A stretch of 64,000 nucleotides of DNA. It comes from Pseudomonas sp. ANT_J12 (GTDB lineage Bacteria; Pseudomonadota; Gammaproteobacteria; Pseudomonadales; Pseudomonadaceae). The stretch is taken from positions 483,535 to 547,534 of the forward strand of contig NZ_VOBN01000002.1 in NCBI RefSeq assembly GCF_008370045.1, given 5' to 3'. Below the pieces are notes generated by a model, which did no database searches, was not told where the DNA came from, and was given only the letters and a program-made list of their open reading frames with translations. Below are positions 9,243 to 17,300 of the stretch, piece after piece (position 1 is the first letter of the stretch; each line of letters starts with the position of its first letter). The position numbers and the translations under genes are program-made.

Positions 9243-10277
9243 TTACTGATTGTCAGCCGGGGCAACTTCCTTTTCGGGGAAGATCACGCTGGCGAAAATA
9301 CCGATGGCCAGCACTACGACAACGATGATCAGGCTGGTGTTCGGATCGATGTTGTAGCCGTGGTGGAACAGGTGGTCAGTCGCATTCAGGCCCAGCTTTA
9401 CCGCGATGAAGAAGAGCAGCGCGATAACGGCTTTTTCCAGGTGCACCAGGTAGCGTTTCAGCGCTTCCAGCACAAAGTACATGGTCCGCAGGCCGAGGAT
9501 GGCGAAGAGCATGGCCGAGAACACGATCAGCGGTTCGCGGCTGACGGCGATGACGGCCGGGACGGAGTCGAACGCAAACAGCACGTCGGACACTTCCATG
9601 ACCACCAGGCACAGGAACAGCGGCGTGGCGAACAGACCGCCCTTGGCCGCCAGCGACATGCCTTTGTTTTCCGGCTTGGTCAGCTCGGCTTCCAGCGTCT
9701 TGCGACGCACGAAGAAGTCATGGCCATGCAGTTTCGGCCACACCGGGAACAGCTTCTTGGCGAAGCGGTACGCCATGTGCGTGGAGTAATCTTCTTCCTC
9801 TTCGTCGTCACCGCCGCTGCGCAGCATCATCACCGCAGTCCAGGCCACGATCAGTGCAAACACCACTTCGACCCAAGGACCCAGCGCCAGCAGGCCGGTA
9901 CCGATGGCCACGAAGATCAGGCGGAACACGATCGCGCCGATGATGCCCCAGTACAGGACACGGTGGCGCAGGCCGTTCGGCACTTTGAACCAGGCGAAGA
10001 TCGCCATGAACACGAACAGGTTGTCCACGCTCAGGACTTTTTCCAGCGCATAGCCGGTGATGAACAGGGTCGCGACATCCGGGCCATGTTCGTAGTACAG
10101 GAACCCTGCGAAGCCGAACGAGATGAGAATCCAGAACACCGACCAGGCTGATGCTTTGGCGAGGCTGATCGGCTGGTCACCGCGATGGGTGAACATGTCG
10201 AGGATCATCGCGCCGAGCGCCAGCGCCACGAATACAGCGATGGTCAGCGGGGGGAAACCCAGGTGAGAAACTTCCAC
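9243..10277 (-). CDS. terC: TerC-family integral membrane protein
   Basis: This 344-residue polytopic membrane protein has the TerC signatures ALEKVLSVDNLFVFMAIF and VMEVSDVLFAFDSVPAVIAV. Their Glu/Asp residues within membrane segments are thought to coordinate a divalent metal. Other TerC/Alx members are linked to manganese homeostasis. An acidic cytoplasmic loop (GGDDEEEED) lies near residues 190-200. Start is GTG with AAGGAA 8 bases upstream. It is the only membrane component of the operon, and in Ter systems it is thought to anchor the soluble TerB/TerD proteins at the inner membrane. Confidence 0.93.
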   Translation of the reverse strand: MEVSHLGFPPLTIAVFVALALGAMILDMFTHRGDQPISLAKASAWSVFWILISFGFAGFLYYEHGPDVATLFITGYALEKVLSVDNLFVFMAIFAWFKVPNGLRHRVLYWGIIGAIVFRLIFVAIGTGLLALGPWVEVVFALIVAWTAVMMLRSGGDDEEEEDYSTHMAYRFAKKLFPVWPKLHGHDFFVRRKTLEAELTKPENKGMSLAAKGGLFATPLFLCLVVMEVSDVLFAFDSVPAVIAVSREPLIVFSAMLFAILGLRTMYFVLEALKRYLVHLEKAVIALLFFIAVKLGLNATDHLFHHGYNIDPNTSLIIVVVVLAIGIFASVIFPEKEVAPADNQ

Positions 10278-10289
10278 AGTTATTGTTCC

Positions 10290-10739
10290 TTAGAGTTCAA
10301 AGTCAGCCGGGGGTAAGCCCAGCTCGAGGCAGATCAGGCGGCAAACGGCTTTTTCCTTGTCGTCGAAATTACCGTCCGACGCGCCGATGGCGCAGGCAAC
10401 ACGGACCAGCAGGCGACCTGCGCCGTCCTTGCCCTTGATCTTGCTGATGTTTTTCAGGGCTTCGGCCTGACCGATCTGGAAGTCGAATTCGAACTTGCCG
10501 CACGCGTCGTTGAAGACCTTGATGACGTCAGTCAGGTTGAACACTTTCAACTCGGGCGAGTTGTTGATGAACCCGGTCATTTTCATTTTTTCAGCCGAGC
10601 TGACTTCACCGTCCGCCGCCGCAACCATGGCGCAGCTGTTGGCAACCGCTTCCATGAACTCTCTGTTCTTGAACTTGGCCACTTCGGTGGTCAGCTTCTC
10701 GCGGGCAAGCGCCGCGTTTGTTTTCAACCATGACAACAT
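10290..10739 (-). CDS. terB: TerB-family metal-binding helical protein
   Basis: This 149-residue all-helical protein has the family's two symmetric acidic helix pairs, around AAADGEVSSAEKMKM and IGASDGNFDDKEKAVC, which bind metal in studied TerB proteins. I chose ATG 10739 rather than the in-frame GTG 9 bases upstream because AGAGGTG then sits at proper RBS distance. The gene is 12 bp from terC and 48 bp after terA. It probably bridges TerC and TerD proteins at the membrane. Confidence 0.92.
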   Translation of the reverse strand: MLSWLKTNAALAREKLTTEVAKFKNREFMEAVANSCAMVAAADGEVSSAEKMKMTGFINNSPELKVFNLTDVIKVFNDACGKFEFDFQIGQAEALKNISKIKGKDGAGRLLVRVACAIGASDGNFDDKEKAVCRLICLELGLPPADFEL

Positions 10740-10787
10740 GTTGTTCACCTCTAGGGCGGACCGGACCGGCCCGCCGTTTTCAAATAG

Positions 10788-11969
10788 TTACTTGGAACCT
10801 GCCGACCAGCGCATGCCCCAACCGTAAGCCTTGTCCATGACCGAATGACCTTTGTGGAAATCGACCCGGCGGCTGACCTTGACGCCGCCGCCCTCGTTCT
10901 CCAGCAGGGCGATGGCACACATGCCCAGGCGCCCGCCTTCTTCATTCAGGCGAACTTCGATCGGTGGCTGGCCCGGGACATAAATGGTCACGACGCCATC
11001 GGTCTCACGCCAGTTCGGCGCACCTTCGTAGATGAACGCGAACACCAGCACCCGGCGGATTTCACTCCAATGCCGGCCGTTGATGTGCAGCCATTCGCCA
11101 TCGCTGACGGCGCCGGTACGGTCATCGCCCATCAACCGGATGTAAGGGTCGTAGTCGAAATCGCCGAAGCTGTTGCCCAGTGCCTGGACCACCCCTTTGG
11201 AGCCATCCTGCAACTCGTAAAGGCAACCCACGTCGAGGTCGATGGCGTTGTTGCGCGAGAAGAAACCGCCGCCCTTGCCTTTGTTCCAGTTGAGGTTGAC
11301 CTTGATCTCGCCGAAGCCTTCAGCGGTTTTCTCCAGGCTGATCGAGGAGCGGGTCTTGTCGAGGGTGATTTTGCTCAGGCTGATCGACGACTTCGGTGGC
11401 GCGGCCGGCACGGGTGCGGCAGGCGCCGCCACGGGTGCAGGAGCGGCCACTGGTGCCGGGGCAGGCGCGGCAATTTCGACACCGAAGTACTTGGCCAAAG
11501 GCTCAAGGCCACCGGCAAAACCCTGGGCGACGCAACGGAATTTCCACTCGCCCTGGCGGCGATAAAACTCGCCGAGGATCAGGGCGGTTTCTTTCATTCC
11601 GCTGGTGGGTATCTGCGCCTCGATACCGCCGGTGACGGTCAGCGCGAGATGGGATACACGGTCGAAGCTGGCTTTGTTCTCGTAGATCGTCGCCGTCAGC
11701 GCCACCTTCTCGACCACCGCGTCCAGGCGCGACAAATCAAGGGTGAAGACCGCACGACCGGCAGACGACTCGGTCATTTGTACCGTTCCGCCCAGCACAT
11801 TGGTCTGGCCGTAGAAGCACATATCAGTGTCGCCGCGGACTTTTCCCGCGGCATTCAGGACGAATGCAGACACGTCGATATCGGCACCCGGGATGGCCGA
11901 GTAGCTGATATCGATCCGCACCTGGCCGGTGGTTACCGGCGCGTTCCCGCCAGGAACCAGGGTGGTCAT
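10788..11969 (-). CDS. terA: TerA: TerD domain plus TerA C-terminal domain
   Basis: This 393-residue protein has an N-terminal TerD-like domain (about 1-165: MTTLVPGGNAPV, GADIDVSAFVLN, ALILGEFYRRQGEWKF), an alanine/proline linker (about 168-200) and a C-terminal TerA domain (about 202-393: INLGWNK-type repeat as VNLNWNKGKG, LDVGCLYELQDGSKG, MGDDRTGAVSDGEWLHING, then the VDFHKGHSVMDK tail). It overlaps terZ by 4 bases (ATGA), so translation is coupled. It is cytosolic, in the position expected for terA between terZ and terB. Confidence 0.92.
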   Translation of the reverse strand: MTTLVPGGNAPVTTGQVRIDISYSAIPGADIDVSAFVLNAAGKVRGDTDMCFYGQTNVLGGTVQMTESSAGRAVFTLDLSRLDAVVEKVALTATIYENKASFDRVSHLALTVTGGIEAQIPTSGMKETALILGEFYRRQGEWKFRCVAQGFAGGLEPLAKYFGVEIAAPAPAPVAAPAPVAAPAAPVPAAPPKSSISLSKITLDKTRSSISLEKTAEGFGEIKVNLNWNKGKGGGFFSRNNAIDLDVGCLYELQDGSKGVVQALGNSFGDFDYDPYIRLMGDDRTGAVSDGEWLHINGRHWSEIRRVLVFAFIYEGAPNWRETDGVVTIYVPGQPPIEVRLNEEGGRLGMCAIALLENEGGGVKVSRRVDFHKGHSVMDKAYGWGMRWSAGSK

Positions 11970-12553
11970 GCACGCACCGCCTGAACCGCCAGGTTGACCA
12001 GGTCGTCAGCCGTGCGGCCGTTGGTCACCTGACCGATGGCCTTGAAGTCCCAACCGCCGTTCTCGCGCACCAGGCTGGCCATGACCACGCCGGTGTGACG
12101 GCCCTTCTCGGACAGATTGAAACGCGCCAGTTCGGTCTTGTTGCTCGCGTTGAGGATGCGGCAATACGCGTTGGCGATCTTCTCGAAGTTCTGGCCCGTG
12201 AAGCTGTTCACGGTGAATACCAGCGATTTGACGGTGGCCGGCAGGCGCTGCAGATCAACGGTGATGGTTTCGTCGTCGCCATCGCCTTCACCGGTGCGGT
12301 TGTCGCCCGAGTGCTGGATCGAACCGTCGCGGGAGGTCAGTTGACGGAACCACACCAGGTCCACTGGCTTGAAGTCGGCATCGAACAGAATGCAGGAGGC
12401 ATCCAGGTCGACGTCACCACCGTTACCCATCAATCGGCCCATGAACCCGGCTTTCTCCGGATCCCAGCCGAGGCCAAGCGTGATCGCCGTGAGGCCACCG
12501 CCAGCGGTTTTTTCCAGGGAGATTGATTGGTTTTTAGTCAGAGTTAGGGCCAT
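11966..12553 (-). CDS. terZ: TerZ-type TerD-family protein
   Basis: This 195-residue TerD-family protein has features of the TerZ branch: a longer glycine-rich insert (GFMGRLMGNGGDVDLDASC) and HSGDNRTGEGDGDDE in place of the TerD/TerE version. The C-terminus MASLVRENGGWDFKAIGQ is typical. It begins the canonical terZABCDE part of the operon. Its start overlaps the end of the HAD gene by 20 bases, showing tight coupling between the enzyme half and the ter half. Confidence 0.92.
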   Translation of the reverse strand: MALTLTKNQSISLEKTAGGGLTAITLGLGWDPEKAGFMGRLMGNGGDVDLDASCILFDADFKPVDLVWFRQLTSRDGSIQHSGDNRTGEGDGDDETITVDLQRLPATVKSLVFTVNSFTGQNFEKIANAYCRILNASNKTELARFNLSEKGRHTGVVMASLVRENGGWDFKAIGQVTNGRTADDLVNLAVQAVRA

Positions 12554-13313
12554 CGGTACGCTCCTTGTTGGTCGTCAATTGCGAGGGTGTAGCGTTGCTG
12601 TCCTCAACCGGACGAGTTGCCATCGGCGCAACGCCGGCATCTCGGGCCAAGGTCTTGGAGACCCGCAGACGCCCACGGCGCCATGCAGGGTGGAAATGTC
12701 GCCAGTGCGCATCTTGCGCAGCAGCCAGAAGTTCGTGGTCACCGCGGGTGTCGCCCCAGGCGCGCAGGCGGTATTGCGTCAGGTCGCCGTACACCGCTTC
12801 AAGGCGCTGCACCTTCGCTTCACAGCGGCAGTTGTTGCCCGAGATCCGCCCGGTCAGGCGCCCATCGACGACTTCCAGTTCGGTGGCGATCAATTTGATA
12901 TTGAGGCGATCGGCAAACGGTTTCAGGACCAGCGCCGGAGAGGCGGAACACAGGGTGACTTCACTGCCGGCCTGTCTTTCAGCGGCCACCGAGGTCAAGC
13001 CGGCGGGACGCATCAGGCGGGTCCAGTACAGGCCGCAGAATTCCGCGGCCTTGTGCCGCACCCATTCTTCCTTGGCATCGGTGAGGAATGCGGCGATCAG
13101 CCGGGCCTTGAGTTCGTCGCGCGACAGGCGACGCGTCAGGTAACGCACCCCCGGACCGGCGAGCAGGCGCAAGCGCTTGGCAAATTCGATTTTGCCAAAC
13201 GCAAATTTCAGAAAGGGAACGAAGCTGTCGTGCCGGGTCAAGGTGCCGTCGAAGTCAAAGACCGACAGGACCTTGGCCCCGGCCGGGCCCATCTCAAGCA
13301 TTTCCTGGGTCAT
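12534..13313 (-). CDS. HAD-IB (SerB-like) phosphatase of the Ter system
   Basis: This 259-residue haloacid dehalogenase-superfamily hydrolase shows motif I DFDGTLT (20-26, nucleophile Asp20 and acid Asp22), motif II as LCSASP, a lysine of motif III in ALVLKPF, and motif IV as GDTRGDHELL (near 205-214). Arrangement and cap position resemble HAD-IB phosphoserine-phosphatase-type enzymes. It overlaps the CitE-like gene by 4 bases and terZ by 20. Its substrate is unknown. Within Ter clusters it is thought to dephosphorylate an intermediate made by the PRTase/ATP-grasp enzymes (inference). Confidence 0.85.
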   Translation of the reverse strand: MTQEMLEMGPAGAKVLSVFDFDGTLTRHDSFVPFLKFAFGKIEFAKRLRLLAGPGVRYLTRRLSRDELKARLIAAFLTDAKEEWVRHKAAEFCGLYWTRLMRPAGLTSVAAERQAGSEVTLCSASPALVLKPFADRLNIKLIATELEVVDGRLTGRISGNNCRCEAKVQRLEAVYGDLTQYRLRAWGDTRGDHELLAAAQDAHWRHFHPAWRRGRLRVSKTLARDAGVAPMATRPVEDSNATPSQLTTNKERTDGPNSD

Positions 13314-14260
13314 CGGCCGGCCTCTGCAAGACGGATTGACTGATCACTGTGGCTCGGCTCCGCATGCCTGACCCCATGCCACTTGGCACGCTCAAGGATA
13401 TTTGTGGCCCATTTGAAGTGAGTTGCTGGTTCGCACATCGTGTCATTGTGATTGAAGACCGCTGGCGCGACTTCATTCAGCATCAATTTGGCACAATTTA
13501 GATCTTCGAGACTGACCCGCAGGCTGTCCTGAATGCTGCTGATCTGGCTTGGATGAATCGCCGTTTTGCCCACCAGGCCATGGGCAATGTCCAGGCTCAG
13601 TTCTTCCAGCAGCAAATGCGGCGTCGCCAAACGCTCAAACACCGGGGCGGTCAAAGCGAACCCTTGCGACCCCATGACCCCGGCCAGCATTGGAATCACG
13701 TAACCCATGGGCGTGCTGTACAGCGTGGTCGCCGGATTGCGCCGAAGGCCCAGGCAGCCCAGCAGATCATTGCCACCGATGCGCAGGGCAATGATGCGGT
13801 GGTCCAGGGTCTGCTTGAGCGCTGCGCCCAGCTCGACCATCGCCACCGGGTTGAAGACCTCGCGGGTCTCCAGGGTCGGCATCAGGAAGATGTCGGGGTT
13901 GGTCACCGCCAATTCCCACGCGCGCAGATTGGACAGGCTCAGCTTGGGCAGGACAAACCCGTCCACATGCACCATCAACGGCCAGTCGTTGAGCACGGCC
14001 GCCATCTGCGAATCCCGCGGTCGCACGAACAGCATGGGGCCATCGACCGTGCGGCCGCCCTGTTGGTCAATCGAGAGCAGTAACTTGTGCAGATTGGCCA
14101 GCGCCGTTTCGACGTCGATCTCCGCGACCGCATCCTCGAGGCACACCACCATCGAACGCAGTTCGGGCAGTTTTTTGTGCAAGACCACATCGAGGATGTC
14201 CTCGCGGGTGGCCGGCATGTAGAGCGTTGCACCGAGGGCGTAGGGCGAGAGTATTTTCAT
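13310..14260 (-). CDS. HpcH/HpaI aldolase / CitE-like C-C lyase
   Basis: This 316-residue TIM-barrel protein of the citrate-lyase-beta family has CLEDAV (40-45, metal-site Glu/Asp), FVRPRD, an HVDGFVLPK strand, LMPTLETREVF and GLVGKTAIHPSQ. In CitE relatives it cleaves or forms C-C bonds of CoA or keto acids with Mg2+. In Ter-associated operons this member is one of a fixed enzyme set, so it probably acts on the pathway's own intermediate, not on citrate. It shares one base with the StiP-type gene upstream and overlaps the HAD gene downstream. Confidence 0.88.
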   Translation of the reverse strand: MKILSPYALGATLYMPATREDILDVVLHKKLPELRSMVVCLEDAVAEIDVETALANLHKLLLSIDQQGGRTVDGPMLFVRPRDSQMAAVLNDWPLMVHVDGFVLPKLSLSNLRAWELAVTNPDIFLMPTLETREVFNPVAMVELGAALKQTLDHRIIALRIGGNDLLGCLGLRRNPATTLYSTPMGYVIPMLAGVMGSQGFALTAPVFERLATPHLLLEELSLDIAHGLVGKTAIHPSQISSIQDSLRVSLEDLNCAKLMLNEVAPAVFNHNDTMCEPATHFKWATNILERAKWHGVRHAEPSHSDQSIRLAEAGR

Positions 14261-15354
14261 CAGCTCAAACTCCGGATAACGGTCACGGCACGATAAGGAC
14301 CGAGGGCGGCCCCCATCTCCTCAACCGTCACGTTCGCGCGCTCAGTCAGGTGCATCAGCAATTGCACGTCCGGATCGCTGCGATCGCGCACCAGCACCTG
14401 ATCCGGCACCCGGCGCAGAACGGCACGCGTGGCCTCGGCAATGCCGGGTTTGACCCGATTCAGATTGGTAATGCCCCATTGCGCGGCAATCGCGTCGATG
14501 ACACCCAGTGCCGAAGCCTGCAGCTGATTGCGTTGCGCTTCAGTCCAGGGAGCGGCAGCTTCGACCGCCGGCAGCGCCTGGCGCTCGGCTTCGATCTGGT
14601 CGATGAATTCACGCGTGACGTCGTGTTCGTGCAAGTGGTCGTAGACCACGCACCCATGCAGGCCGCCATTGGCCGGCCAGATGGAGCGCGAAACCAGGCC
14701 AGACACCGTGGCCCCGAGGATGCCGGACGGAATCACCCAGTCTTCGGCCGACGCCGCCAGCCAGGCGCGCCCGCAAGGGTCGGCCAACACCACAAGGCGT
14801 GGCTGCTCGGGAAAGCGCGTGTCGCCCTTGAGGCTGCGCTGGATCTCGCCGGAGATGGCGCCCTTGCCGGTCCAGCCATCGACAAACACGATGTTTTCCG
14901 CGCCGTGGGCCTGGATCACCGCGTCCAGGGCAATCATGTCGATGCCCCGGTCACGCACGATGCTGATCCCGTAATGGTGGGCGTCACGCCCCAAGTCCAA
15001 CAGCGCGCGGCGCAGCAGGACGCCCAGAGGCAGCCCCGCGCGCACGAACGAAACCAGCGCGATCGAAGGGCCGTCACAGGCCTGGTCGAGCGCCAGTGCC
15101 AGGGCCTGGACATCCCGGGCCATCCTGACCGAGTTCTGCGCCATGGCACGCTGGTACAGCCCTTTGTGGACCTCGGTCGGCGCCGATTCCTGGCTGATCA
15201 TCTCGGAGTAATGCTTCTGCCGCGTCTGGATCAGGCGCTCTTTCTCTTCAACGTCCGTCACTTCGATGTCGACGGGTTGCAGCAAAAAGTGCACGTCATC
15301 GGGCGCGTAACTGCCACTGCCAACCGTGGTCAGATGGGCAAAGGCATTAACCAT
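14260..15354 (-). CDS. StiP-family protein: PRTase-like domain plus PELOTA RNA-binding domain
   Basis: This 364-residue protein starts with the StiP-type signature GSGSYAPDDVHFLLQPVD, HYSEMIS, and a PRTase-fold core containing VSFVRAGLPLGVLLRRAL and the loop VFVDGWTGKG (156-165), which resembles a phosphoribosylpyrophosphate-binding motif. The last 80 residues match the PELOTA RNA-binding domain seen in this family. Databases often call the family a cysteine protease, but the visible motifs favour a phosphoribosyltransferase-like role. RBS GGAGG precedes the ATG, and the start overlaps the HAD gene by 8 bases. Confidence 0.85.
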   Translation of the reverse strand: MVNAFAHLTTVGSGSYAPDDVHFLLQPVDIEVTDVEEKERLIQTRQKHYSEMISQESAPTEVHKGLYQRAMAQNSVRMARDVQALALALDQACDGPSIALVSFVRAGLPLGVLLRRALLDLGRDAHHYGISIVRDRGIDMIALDAVIQAHGAENIVFVDGWTGKGAISGEIQRSLKGDTRFPEQPRLVVLADPCGRAWLAASAEDWVIPSGILGATVSGLVSRSIWPANGGLHGCVVYDHLHEHDVTREFIDQIEAERQALPAVEAAAPWTEAQRNQLQASALGVIDAIAAQWGITNLNRVKPGIAEATRAVLRRVPDQVLVRDRSDPDVQLLMHLTERANVTVEEMGAALGPYRAVTVIRSLS

Positions 15355-16105
15355 GGATCATCGCCTCCACAACTTTAGCCAATTGGCTGTTGGCAGGCGT
15401 CGCCCAGAAGTTGCATTCGTTCATAAAGCCCAGGTCGGTGACGCTGTCACCAAAGCCCAGCACCGGACGTTCGCCATGGGTGGCTCGATCGCGGCGCAGC
15501 AGTTCTTGGACCGCCAGACGCTTGGACAAGCCGTGCGGCAGGAACGCGAGGTTGTTGCCGTTGCCGTGGATATGCATATCGTCCAGCAGGCCACGGGCCT
15601 GAACCTCGGCCAACACCTTTTGCAGCACCGAATCGTCCGACTCGTTGTGCTTGGTCACCACGTAATTCAACAGGCCTTGCTCTTCCACTACCCATCCGCG
15701 CAGGGAAAAACCCATTTCCTCGCCGATGGCCAGGGTCGCCGCACTCAGGGTCGCAAGACGCTCCTGATACGCCGCCAGCGCCTCAGTCATCTGCCCGTGC
15801 CAATCGCGATCCAGCGAGCCATCGGGTTGCAGGATCACGCCACCATGGGAACACACGGCCCCCGCGACGAAGGGCAATTGCACGCGGCTGTAAGCTTCGA
15901 CGCTGCGCGCCGTGACCGGCACGACATCGGCCGATGCCAGCAACCATTCGACAAAGTTTTTCTGCACGGCGCTCATGTAGCCGTTGGGCTGGCCGTCGAC
16001 ATCCAGCGTCGCGGTATGGCGTTCAGCGCCTTGCGGCATCTTGCGCGCGGTCTGGAACAAGGTGTCATCAAGATCGATGAGTATCAGGGGACGCTTATTG
16101 CTCAT
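15347..16105 (-). CDS. HAD-superfamily phosphatase (HAD-II type) of the Ter system
   Basis: This 252-residue HAD hydrolase has motif I DLDDTL (near 9-14), motif II PVTARS and motif IV GFGDSVTDLGFM, with a large cap between motifs II and III as in Cof/trehalose-phosphatase relatives. I chose ATG 16105 (MSNKRPLILIDL) because GGAGGTC lies at good RBS distance. The longer frame would add only six residues. The start overlaps the end of the PRTase gene. The operon thus encodes two different HAD phosphatases, suggesting two dephosphorylation steps. Confidence 0.87.
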   Translation of the reverse strand: MSNKRPLILIDLDDTLFQTARKMPQGAERHTATLDVDGQPNGYMSAVQKNFVEWLLASADVVPVTARSVEAYSRVQLPFVAGAVCSHGGVILQPDGSLDRDWHGQMTEALAAYQERLATLSAATLAIGEEMGFSLRGWVVEEQGLLNYVVTKHNESDDSVLQKVLAEVQARGLLDDMHIHGNGNNLAFLPHGLSKRLAVQELLRRDRATHGERPVLGFGDSVTDLGFMNECNFWATPANSQLAKVVEAMIHG

Positions 16106-17231
16106 CGACAATGACCTCCGCATTCAGCGCCTCAATCAGCGATTGGGGAACTGCTTGCGCCGGCGTTTCGGTACAGATCAACACACGGTCGAACTGCCCC
16201 GGACGCACGTTATAGAGAAAGTTCGGAATGCCCAGGCCGTAGTTATCGGAGAACGACAAGGCGTACCCGATCTCATGGCCCAGGGCAATCGGCGAGCGGC
16301 TGGTGGAGCTGAAATGCACATCAGCCCCGGCGCGTTCAAGACGTTCGGCCAGCAGAAACGGACGCCACACGAATTCGCTGGTGCCCACGACCATCACGCG
16401 CTCGCCCGGCTTGACCTGAATATGCGGGGCCAATGTGTCTTCGACATGACGCACACCCAGGCGTCCCCAATCGTTACGCGGGTCGAGGGGCCATTCGCCC
16501 ACGGCCACCGCGCCCACATCGGGCATTTCCGGCAGCGGCGCGTCTTGATCCTCGCAGAAGCGATAAGCACCCTGCAGCAGCGACACCTGGGTGGCGGATT
16601 CGCCCAGAAGGTTGCGCACCGCGCCACGGGACCAATCGGTGAGCACGCAGGTCACGACCCGCTCCACGTTGCTCAGGCCGGCATCCACGAGGGCGCGATG
16701 CAGATTGATGAAGGTCTTGCCGGTGGAGGCTTCATCGTCGACCAACACCAGGGAACGCGCGTTCAGCATCATTTCCCGCACATCGAGATCGGTGGGCTGG
16801 TGAATCAGGTGTGCGCTGGCGTGGCTGTGTTCTTCTTCAAAACGGGTGAACAGCTCGGTGCCGACCGGATGGCGCGTGCTGACCATGTAGACGGTGTCCG
16901 GGCGGGTCTTGCTGTAGGCGCGGTGTACACCGGCACCCAGGCCGACGGCCGTTTCGGCCATGCCGATCACCAGGACCGGGCCGGGCAAGTCAGCGGGAAT
17001 CTTGGCCGCCAGGGTTTCGTAGCTGGCCTGCATGATCGATGGACGCACCGGAATATGGCGGCCCAGCACGCGGGACACAAACAGGAACGCCCGTTTAGGA
17101 TTACGGCGCTCGGCGAACCCGAATAACGAATGGGGTTCGATGGAGGATTCATCGACATCGACTTCCATCAGCCCGCGCTTCAATTGAGCGCTGAGTGTGG
17201 TGGTCGTGGATTTTTCTACTGCGGATTCCAT
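16095..17231 (-). CDS. Phosphoribosyltransferase (PRTase_2) with TRSP C-terminal domain
   Basis: This protein has 378 residues from ATG 17231, chosen because AGGA lies 9 bases upstream; in-frame Met codons upstream lack an RBS. The PRTase motif is clear: SLVLVDDEASTGKTF (PRPP loop, 162-173), preceded by the strand PVLVIGMAETAVGLG. The C-terminal region (about 265-375: VMVVGTSEFVWRPFLLAERL, then VHFSSTSRSPI) is the TRSP domain named for residues in this partner domain. It should transfer or remove ribose-5-phosphate on a nucleobase-like substrate. It stands upstream of the HAD gene with overlapping frames. Confidence 0.87.
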   Translation of the reverse strand: MESAVEKSTTTTLSAQLKRGLMEVDVDESSIEPHSLFGFAERRNPKRAFLFVSRVLGRHIPVRPSIMQASYETLAAKIPADLPGPVLVIGMAETAVGLGAGVHRAYSKTRPDTVYMVSTRHPVGTELFTRFEEEHSHASAHLIHQPTDLDVREMMLNARSLVLVDDEASTGKTFINLHRALVDAGLSNVERVVTCVLTDWSRGAVRNLLGESATQVSLLQGAYRFCEDQDAPLPEMPDVGAVAVGEWPLDPRNDWGRLGVRHVEDTLAPHIQVKPGERVMVVGTSEFVWRPFLLAERLERAGADVHFSSTSRSPIALGHEIGYALSFSDNYGLGIPNFLYNVRPGQFDRVLICTETPAQAVPQSLIEALNAEVIVDEQ

Positions 17232-17300
17232 GTGCAACATTCCTAAAAGAGGCGAATTAGTGAACTGACAACCCTTCACTATTTTTAAAGCAGGGTGCCT

